A stretch of 64,000 nt of DNA from Dactylonectria macrodidyma. Its lineage: Eukaryota > Ascomycota > Sordariomycetes > Hypocreales > Nectriaceae. The notes below the pieces were generated by a model that did no database searches, was not told where the DNA came from, and saw only the letters and a list, made by a program, of their open reading frames with translations. Below are positions 55,340 through 64,000 of this stretch, one piece after another (within the stretch, counting starts at the first letter, position 1; each line of letters begins with the position of its first letter). Where the stretch lies: NCBI GenBank assembly GCA_020744425.1, contig JAGMUV010000003.1:3720001-3784000 (forward strand). The letters run 5' to 3'. Position numbers and translations under genes: made by a program.

Positions 55340-57800
55340 GATTATAAATTATAATAAAAGTATTTAATACTTTTTAAAAATTAATATTGTTAATATATAT
55401 TATTAGATTTATATTTAAAAAAGTAATAAGTAAAAGATAGGCTTTTAAACTTAATATAATTATTTTAAATATATAGTATTACTTTTTAAATTAATTAATA
55501 CTTTTATAATTTTTTAAAATTATATTTATTAGTCTTTATAAAAGCTAAGTAATATAAATTATATAATTTATTTAAATAATATTTTAATCTTTTTAAAGAT
55601 ATATAAAGAGTATATAAAATATTTATAAATAGTTTTAAAATATTTAAAAGATATTTAATTATATATAAAATTAAATAAATATTCTTTTTACTAATTTTAA
55701 ATAAAATTCTTTAAGTTTTAAATTTTTTATAAAAGTATTTTAATATATTCTAATTATATAATAATAATTATAAATTAAAAGGAATTTATAATTATTTAAA
55801 AGTAATTATCCTTTTAAGTAATTTATTTAAAAGAAATGAGAATAAAAAAAATCTAAATTAATTAAATTAAATAATATTAAAAAAGAAGTATTTTTTAAAT
55901 TATACTAAGTATTTTAAAAGGCTTTACTTTTAGAGTATTATAACTTCTTACTTTTAATTTAATTAAAAATTAATACTTTAAGTTTTATTATAATAAAGAT
56001 TTTATTTTAATTAATAGAATAGAGCTAATTCTATTTTATAATATTCTAATTTTAAAAGGTTTTTTTTTAAAAATAAATTATTATATATTAAAATAAGAAA
56101 TAAAAGTTATTATAAAGTTATATATATATTAATAATATTATTTTAAAAGAATTATATTTTATATTAAAATATAAAGTAATTATTATAATTTAAAAAACTT
56201 TATAAAAATTCTTAAACTTAATAATATATAAAGTTATTAATATTTATATTTAATATCTAATAACTTTAAAATTAAATATAAATTAAAAAGTCTAATTTTA
56301 AAAGTAGTTTATTATAATATTTAAAATTTAAAAGTAAATTATTATAAAATTTAGAATTATGAAATTAATTAGAATACTAATTAATTAATAATAAAGTAAT
56401 TTATTCTTAAATAGACTTAATAATAAAATAATAATTTAATTTAAACTTAAGTATATAAAGGGCTTAGAAAATAATATAAAAACTTAAAGATAATCTCTTT
56501 TTAGTTTAAAATAAAATAATAATTCTAAAAGAACTAGTTTTAAAATAAGTATTACTATAAATATATTATAATAACTTATTTATTAAGTATTTTAAATAAA
56601 AATATATATTAGAATTCATATAAAAATATTATTATTAGCTAATTATAAAGATTAATATTAAAAACTAAGTTAATATATATATAATTTATTAATAAGAAAT
56701 TATTAAATATTATAAATTATATAAAAAGCTTAGTCTTTTATTAATATTAAATAGGCTAATATAAGAACTATTAATAGACTTTATAATAAGTTTTTTAAAA
56801 GTTATATATAATTAATAAAAAATTAATATACTCTTTATAATAATAAACTAATTTATTAAATATATATAATTCTTTTTAATATTAAAAATAATAAATATAA
56901 TAAAATTAATAGAATTATTTTATTATGAAATTAAGCTATTATATAAAATACTAAGAAGAATTATTAATAAAGATTATTATTTATAAATTAATTCTAATTA
57001 GAAGTATATTATAAAAGAAATATTAAAAAGAAACTATTAATAGTATTTTATTTTTTAAATTAATAAATAAATAAAAAGAATAAACTAAGCTATAAAATAC
57101 TATTTAAAATACTATATTAATAAAAGATAAAGTAATTAAATAGCCTTATTATATATAATATAACTTATTTATAATAATATTAGAAATAAAATAATAAAAA
57201 TAATACTTATAAAAATATTATTTAATTATATATTTAAATTTTAGTTAGTACTTAAGGCTAAGTTCTTAAAGAAAAAAGTATTAGAATTAAGAATTAAACT
57301 CTAATAACTATAATAGCTATAAGAATCCTTTTAAGAGTAATAATAAAATATAATTAAAATATAAGAAAAGTACTATAACTAATAATACTAAGATATATTA
57401 TTTAAATTAAATAACTTCATTAGTTTATTAATTTAGAACTTATAATTTAAAAGTAAAAAGAATAAATTAGTTTTTAAATATAATAATCCTTTTTAAATTC
57501 TAAAGAAGATTAATATATAGATATATAAGCTTACTTTCTTAAAGAAATATAATTAAATTTATAATATTTTCTATAATAGCTTATTAAAGCTATAAAAGCT
57601 AAGAAATAAAGATAAGTCTAAAACCTTACTAATTCTAGACTTAGAAAATAAAGATATTAAATAAGAAGTTAAATCTATTAAAAATACTAAAAGATAGAAA
57701 GACTTACTTTGTAATTAAATAAAAAAGTTAATTAATAGAATATAGTTCTTAAGTAAATAAAGCTAATATAAATAATACTAATTATTTATATTTTAATCTT
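55340..57800 (+). mobile_element. Second Gypsy pol fragment (RT/RNase H to chromodomain)
   Basis: Heavily mutated plus-strand pol. RNase H-like segments read at about 55,870-56,120, an integrase core with a mutated AFYPQTDG-type motif near 57,040-57,070, and the end of pol with ILKKINI, YKLTFLKKYN and NKDKSKTLLILDLEN at about 57,490-57,650 leading into a chromodomain remnant. The 5' part and LTRs are not seen. It follows directly after the MITE. Confidence 0.65.
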
Positions 57801-57831
57801 TTTATAATAATATATTTAAATAAAGCGTTAT

Positions 57832-58878
57832 TAAAACTATTATCCAGACTTTTATTTGTATATTATTATATTTCTATATTATATGTTTATATTACTTAAG
57901 TTAACTTGAATTAAAGGACTTAACTAAGTAATTAATTTAATTTTAAATAGACTCTTATTCTTTTTTTTAAACCTTCTTTTATTAAATTCTTCAATCATTT
58001 TACTAAGTAATAGGATTCCTTTAGTATTTAATATAATTATTATTCCTTTAGCTATATATTAATTAATATATAGCTAAAAGAATAATAATTATTTAATTTA
58101 TATATTATAGCTTTTTAAGTTATTAAAAAAGTATTATTAATAATTATTTTTTATTTTTATTTTTATTTTTAAACTAATTCTTTTAATAAAACTTAATTTA
58201 TTTTAATATATTAAATTATATCTTTATTTAATAAGGCTTATAAAAATAGTTTCTTTTAAAAAATATAATACTTAAAAATTACTAATTAAATAAGCTTTTT
58301 ATAATTAAGTTAATTAAATTTAGCTTTTATTATATATTCTAAGCTAAATAAGTAAGATATTTTTTATAATTTAAAAAGTAAGTTTTAATCTTTTTTAATT
58401 CTTTTAATTAATAGATATATAAGATAATTCTTATATATTAGTATTAGTAAGGGTTTATTAAATTATTATATAATATATTATATATATATTATATTATTTA
58501 TTTAATTAAAAGAGGTTATTTTAAATTATAATTAGGAATTATAAAGTATTGAATTATAACTTAGAATTATAATAAGTATATAATATAGTAAAGTAATTTT
58601 TATAAGGCTTTTATTATATAATAATTTTGCTTTTTAATATTTAGCTTTTTTATTTAGCTTTTTAATTACTTTATATATATATTAAAGGATTAATTATAAT
58701 AATAAGTCTTATACTTTAATATTATAAAAACTCTAATTATTCTAAATTACTATTACTTTAAGCTTAGGTTTTAAGCTTTTATATTATTATTTATTATTAA
58801 TTATTGAATTTTCTTTTACTATTTAATCTCTAGCCCTTCTTTGAGTGTATATTACTAAGGACTATAACTTTAATAGTC
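57832..58878 (-). repeat. Dispersed repeat, reverse copy, RIP-mutated
   Basis: Reads on the minus strand from ...TATAGTCCTTAG-like sequence near 58,870 to the terminal motif (reverse of AATAGTTTTAATAACG) near 57,835. It has the same interior type as 46,908-48,045, including the reversed LTTAATATATAGCTAAAG-like segment near 58,060, here mutated. Confidence 0.65.
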
Positions 58879-59072
58879 TTAGGAATACTTTAGTTTTAAA
58901 AATTATTAAAATAATTTACTTATTATTAAAAAGTGATTAAGCTTAATATTTATATTATATATAAAAAGAGTATAATAATTATTAAAGCTTAAATTATTAA
59001 AAATATAAAGTATATTATATTAAATATATATTATTAAAATTATAGTCCTTAGTAATATATATTTAAAAAGTG

Positions 59073-59509
59073 TGTCACAACCCGTGCATCGTAGACGCCT
59101 GGCGTCACGTGGCCCCCACAAGTTTCTCACCAATCACGAAGTGATCACCACGGAATGTGGAACGATCACCGTGATCACTCCCGTGATCACCGTGATCACT
59201 TCCACGATCACTGTGATCGCCCCTGTAACCAAGGTGATCGAACCTCATACTACATAGTATATAAACCCGAGGACCTGGCTGTCACTAGGACACCAGCTCC
59301 TCAGCTATCAATACAACTTGGTTACCTCAATCTACTCTGACCGCTACGCATCATCGTATATTGACTATCACCTAACGTAACACTACGACTACCGCTCAGT
59401 AAGTGTGACCTAACCGTTCTGCTAACATAGACCCTGGTCTATCCCTTAGGAACCCTTTCCGAGCTACCCTATACCCCGTATAGCCTAGCCTGGGAACACG
59501 ACCGTTACA
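59073..59509 (+). mobile_element. GC-rich solo LTR, 437 bp, not RIP-mutated
   Basis: Starts TGTCACAACCCGTGC and ends CGACCGTTACA, flanked on both sides by AAGTG (59,068-59,072 and 59,510-59,514), a perfect 5-bp target duplication. Removing the element and one AAGTG restores continuous AT-rich host sequence. TG..CA ends, a TATATAAA-type box near 59,260 and size fit a solo LTR. The first 170 bp hold repeated GTGATCAC palindromes. It is not a protein gene. Confidence 0.8.
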
Positions 59510-59805
59510 AAGTGGCTAAAGATTAAATAATACTAAAAATTTATAATTAATTATTATAAAGTCTTAGGCTTAGAGTCTTTTAAATCTCTAAAGAGTTAGA
59601 AAGAAATCAGATAGGATATAATAATTAGATATTAGTAAAATAACTTAAAAGTCTATTTAATATTAAAAATAGACTAAAGCTTACCCTCCTTTTTTAAAAA
59701 TAAGCTTCTTTTTATAAGACTTCTTAAATAGAGTTCAGCTTTATAAAAGGTATAAAGCTATTATAACTTTATTAGCTTTTATTAACTAATAAGGCCTTAA
59801 TATTA

Positions 59806-61055
59806 AGGTTATAGTCCTTAGCAACGCACACTCAGAGAGGGGCCAGAGGTTAAACAGTTAAAAAAAATATATAACTAATAGTGAATAATAGTATAAAGGC
59901 CTAAAACCCAAGCCTAAAGCAATAGTAACTCAGAATGACTAGAGTTTTTACTATATCAGAGTGTAAGCCTTTTACTATCCTATTCAACCCTTTAAGATGC
60001 ATTACTAGAAAAGCTAGATAGAAAAGCTAGACAGAAAAGCTAGATATTAAAAAGCAAAATCGTTATATAATAAAAGCCCCATAAGGGCCTTTATTACATT
60101 CTTAGCTCATTATAATTCTAAGTCATAATTTAACTCTTTATAATTCTAATTATATTATAATTTAACTTATTAAAGACTAACTCTTTATAATCTAACTAAC
60201 CTATAATAAATACTATAATAAATATCTAATATAATATACTTTATACTTTTAATAACTTAAGTTTTAATAATTACTATACTCTTTCTATATATAATTTAAA
60301 TATTAAGCTTAATAAGAATATAAAAACCCTTAATAAGCTAAAGGTTATAATAATAAATTATAGTCTTAAGAAAATTAGAATTATTAAGACTTAATAACTT
60401 TTTAATAGTAAGTAAGTTATTTTAATAATCTTTAAGACTAAAGTATTCTTAAGACTATACTTTTTTAAAAATAATTAATAATTTAAAAATTAAATTAAAA
60501 ATAAATAATACTTTTTAAAATAATTAATAATAAAATTAATAATTAAAATATTTTTAAAAAAAATAGTATTTTTTAAGTTATTAATTAATATTAATAAAAA
60601 GTAAATAATATAAGTTATAAATAATATAATTATTATTAATATATAAAAGGATTAAAATAAAAGGATATAATAAAAAGAGATTCTATTAATAAGTTTTTAA
60701 TAATTAAAAAAAGAGAGATAAGAGTCTATTTATAACTAGGTTAATTAATTAATTAAATCCTTTATTTTATAATAACTTAAGTAATATAAATATATAATAT
60801 AGAAATGTAATAATAAAGAATGCAGTAATATAAAAATAAAAGTCCGAATAGCGGTTTTTGTTATGGGCTAGAGCTTTGCTCTAGCCTTATAATAGAAGAC
60901 CTTGTATAGCTAGTTGGTTGATCGCACTGGCGATCGATCAATACGTATCCTTTTGCCTCAGCAGCAAAGGGTAGCGCCGTAGGCGCTGGTGGCCGTTGCG
61001 CTAGCTATCGCTTAGCCCTTCTAGGGTCAGCCCATCACAGTTTTAATAACGAAGG
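59806..61055 (+). repeat. Dispersed repeat, variant interior, interrupted by a solo LTR
   Basis: Starts ATTAAGGTTATAGTCC and ends GTCCGAATAGCGG|TTTT...AATAACG. The two ends match the 46,908 copy, but the middle (about 60,200-60,650) is different and instead matches the reverse copies at 61,830-62,578 and 63,066-64,000. Its last bases are split by the 181-bp solo LTR. Confidence 0.65.
60859..61039 (+). mobile_element. GC-rich solo LTR, 181 bp, not RIP-mutated
   Basis: Starts TGTTATGGGCTAGAGC and ends GTCAGCCCATCACA; the outermost 11 bp are inverted copies of each other except one mismatch. Flanked by GTTTT on both sides (60,854-60,858 and 61,040-61,044). It sits in the terminal motif of the dispersed repeat, which is intact elsewhere (48,015-48,045). 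Contains a perfect hairpin GGCTAGAGC/GCTCTAGCC near its start. A small DNA transposon is an alternative. Confidence 0.72.
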
Positions 61056-61277
61056 CTTTAATATAAACCTAATATCCTACTAATAGCCTCTAACTCTGCT
61101 TTATACTCTAAGTCTATTATAAGACTTTATATTATCCTTTCTTTTTTTAAGAATCTATCTTTAGATTTAGTAATGCCTTTATTATTAAAGAAATATATTA
61201 AAATTATTTACTAATTTATATTAAATAGTATTTATTACTAATTATAAATATATATATATATATATATATTTAACGTA

Positions 61278-61674
61278 CTTTATTAGTAAGTGGATTAAAT
61301 CAGTAAGTAGATCAGTCAGATTTACACCTTAAAGCGCGATTTTAAAAAAATTATTAAAAATCCAAACTAAGATTAAAATACCTAGGAAATTATATTAAAG
61401 AATTTTACTAAACTTTATTTATTTTTATTTATAGAGTTATTAAGAAAAAGTCTATTCATATTATTTTTTTTCTTAATTTTATATATAAAAAGTTTAATAA
61501 ATTAATTAAAAAGTTAAAAACAAAATATCTTATAACGTTTTTATATAAATTTTAAAATTAATTTCTTTAATTTTTTATTAATTATAAAGCTAGTTTTAAA
61601 AAATCTAATATTTTTACTTTTAGTTATATAATATAAGTAATTTACTTACTGATTTAATCCACTTATTAATAAAG
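61278..61674. mobile_element. TA-flanked MITE, 397 bp
   Basis: About 35-bp inverted termini: CTTTATTAGTAAGTGGATTA at the left and its reverse complement CTTTATTAATAAGTGGATTA at the right, continuing AATCAGTAAGTA in both. The element is bounded by TA dinucleotides (61,276-61,277 and 61,675-61,676), suggesting a Tc1/mariner-type non-autonomous element. No coding capacity. Confidence 0.7.
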
Positions 61675-61829
61675 TATATTATATTAAATTTAATTTAATT
61701 TAATTAAGTATATTATTATTTAATAATTAATTTAATATAAATTAATTATAAATTATTAAGTTTACTTAAATATAATAATCTTATTATTAGTTAGTAACTT
61801 TAAAAATGCTATTTCTTTTAAAAATATTT

Positions 61830-62578
61830 TAATTATTAACTTTATTACTAATTATTTTAAAAAGTATTATTTATTTTTAATTTAATTCTTAAATTATTAG
61901 TTATTTCTAAAGAAATAAAGTCTTAAGAATACCTTAGTCTTAAAGATCACTAAAATAACTCACTTACTATTAAAGAGTTACTAAGTCTTAATAGTTCTAG
62001 TTTCTTTAAGACTATAATCTATTACTATAGCCTTTAGCTTATTAAGGGTTTTTATATCCTTACTAAGCTTAGTATTTAAATTATATATAAAAAGAGTATA
62101 ATAATTATTAAAACCTAAGTTACTAAGAGTATAAAGTATATTATATTAGATATTTATTATAGTATTTATTATAGTTAGTTTTTAATGAGTTAAATTATAA
62201 TATAATTAGAATTATAAAGAGTTAAATTGTGATATAAGTATAAGTTAGAATTGCAATAAGGTAATTTAAAATGTAATGAATGTAGAGAGCCCTTATAGGG
62301 CTTTTATTGTATAATGATTTTGCCTTCTGACATTTAGCTTTTCTGTCTAGCTTTTCTGTCTAGCTTTTTTAATAATGCATTTTAAAGGGTTAAATAGGAT
62401 AGTAAGGCTTGCACCCTAATGCAGTAGAAACTCTAGTCATTCTGAGTTACTATTGCCTTAGGCTTGGGTTTTAGGCCCTCATACTATTATTTACTCTTAG
62501 TTATATTTTTTTTTTAACTATTTAACCTCTAGCCCCTTTCTAAGTATGCGCTACTAAGGACTATAACCTTAATAATAA
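61830..62578 (-). repeat. Dispersed repeat, variant interior, reverse copy
   Basis: Minus-strand copy. The part near 62,220-62,570 (family start) is well preserved; the part toward 61,830 is A/T mutated. Matches 63,370-64,000 in the same direction and 59,806-60,650 in reverse. Confidence 0.65.
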
Positions 62579-63065
62579 CCTTATTATATTTTAAATTTTA
62601 AAACCTTTCGTTCTTTTTATATTATAATACTTATATCTTAAGTAAAAAGAAAGGCTATTAATTATAAGCTTATTATTCTATTATTATTAAATGTTTATTA
62701 ATTTATAATAATATTAATAATTTAATAAAAAGTAATTATAAATATTTTAATACTTTATATATTTATATTATTTATTTACTTTATTATAATAATACTAATA
62801 GTACTTAAATCTTAGATTTATTTATTCTTTATTATTAAGTTAGTCTTATTTCTTTCTACTTTTTTAAAGCTTTTCTTATTATAATTAAGACTTATTATAT
62901 TTAACACTCTTTTAATTTAAAAGATAAAAGTAAAAAAAAATATATTTATTTTAATTCTTTTATTATTCTTTTATAATTTATATTATTTTTATTTACTTAT
63001 ATATTACTAATAAGTCTAAGAATATTATTAATACTTAATTACTTTTAAATTATATAATATAAAAA

Positions 63066-64000
63066 ATTCACTATTAAAACTGCTATTCAGACTTTTATTT
63101 CTATATTATAACATTCCTTATTACTACATTTCTATATAGTTATATATTTATATTACTTAAGTTATTATAAAATAAAAGACTTAATTAATTAGTTAATCTA
63201 ATTATAAATAGACTCTTATCCTTCCTCTTTTATACTAATAAAACCTCCTTTTATTATATCCTTCTATTATTTTTAGTCTTTTTATATATTAATAATAGCT
63301 ATATTATTTATAATTTATATTATTTACTTTTTATTAATATTAACTAATAATTTAAAAAATACTATTTTTTTTAAAGATATTTTAATTATTAATTTTATTA
63401 TTAATTATCTTAAGAAATATTATTTATTTTTAATTTAATTCTTAAATTATTATTTCTAAAGAGATATAATTTTAAAAATACTTTAATTTTAAAGATTATT
63501 AAAGTCATTTACTTATTATTAAAAAGTTACTAAGTCTTAATAGTTCTAATTTCCTTAAGACTATAATCTATTACTATAGCCTTTAGCTTATTAAGGATTT
63601 TTATATCCTTATTAAGCTTAGTATTTAAGTTATAAATAGAAAGAGTATAATAATTATTAAAATCTGAGTTATTAAGAGTATAGAGTGTATTATACTAGAT
63701 GTTTATTATAGTATTTATTATAAGTCGGTTAGATTATAAAGAGCTTAAAAATAACGCTAATCTTTAATAAGTTAGTCTCTGATGAGTTAAATTGCGATCT
63801 AGAATTGTAAAGAGTTGAATTGCGATGTGAGTATGAGTTAGAATTGCGACGAGGTAACTTGGAATGCGACGAATGCAGAGCCCTTACGGGGCTTTTATCG
63901 CATGACGATTTTGCCTTCTGATATCTAGCTTTTCTGTCTAGCTTTTCTAGTAACGCATCTTAGAGGGTTGAAAAGGACAGCAAGGCTTATACCCTAATGC
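63066..64000 (-). repeat. Dispersed repeat, variant interior, reverse copy cut by window end
   Basis: Starts with the reverse of the terminal motif (ATTAAAACTGCTATTCAGAC) and runs to the end of the window inside the well-preserved family start (CATGACGATTTTGCCTTCTG near 63,901). The start of the family is beyond 64,000. Confidence 0.65.

Noticed and set aside
59072..59340. Two small overlapping open frames in the AT-rich block
   Set aside because: They lie inside the GC-rich solo LTR; the open frame reflects its GTGATCAC repeats, not a gene.

Overview
The window looks like nuclear DNA of a filamentous ascomycete. Genes carry many short introns (about 45-100 nt, GT..AG, often with CTAAC-like branch sites). 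The second part is an extremely A/T-dominated block of transposons whose reading frames are broken mostly at former Gln and Trp codons, the signature of repeat-induced point mutation (RIP). TAGGTA-rich promoters and the gene content suggest Sordariomycetes, perhaps Hypocreales; that placement is an inference. Exon coordinates were derived by reading splice sites by hand; in every multi-exon model given here the exon lengths add up to an open frame.

Positions 1-37,900 are a normal-GC, gene-dense region. In order: class V myosin (+), Fap7/AK6 adenylate kinase (+), Ham1 ITP pyrophosphatase (+), a ZUP1-like C78 deubiquitinase (-), Rheb GTPase (-), WAPL cohesin-release factor (-), uracil phosphoribosyltransferase FUR1 (+), elongation factor Elf1 (-), the GTP-cyclohydrolase-II-like uracil catabolism protein URC1 (+), a small unknown protein (+), ribosomal protein S1/S3Ae (+), a mitochondrial ABHD11/Imo32-type hydrolase (-), a 999-residue adenylation-domain/membrane-flavoprotein fusion resembling TmpB (-), a broken 3' piece of homocitrate synthase (-), a small predicted membrane protein (-), and 2-isopropylmalate synthase LEU4 (+).

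Most of these are housekeeping genes. FUR1 and URC1 lie about 2 kb apart with only Elf1 between them. Both belong to the fungal URC (urg) uracil-degradation route, so this may be a remnant or partial URC cluster. URC1 is unusual in itself: my model has 20 exons, including three microexons of 9, 4 and 4 nt and one GC-AG intron.

About 80 bp after the LEU4 stop the composition changes abruptly. From about 37,960 to 64,000 no intact gene is visible. The block holds one near-complete RIP-degraded Ty3/Gypsy chromovirus (39,176-45,467, with LTRs and a GTTAA target duplication), two further Gypsy fragments, a Copia gag-pol (about 50,660-54,958) carrying a 209-bp AAT microsatellite, a MITE with telomere-like repeats, a second TA-flanked MITE, and several copies of a roughly 1.1-kb dispersed repeat with different degrees of RIP. 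Two short GC-rich solo LTRs (59,073-59,509 and 60,859-61,039) have perfect 5-bp target duplications and escaped RIP, so they are probably young.
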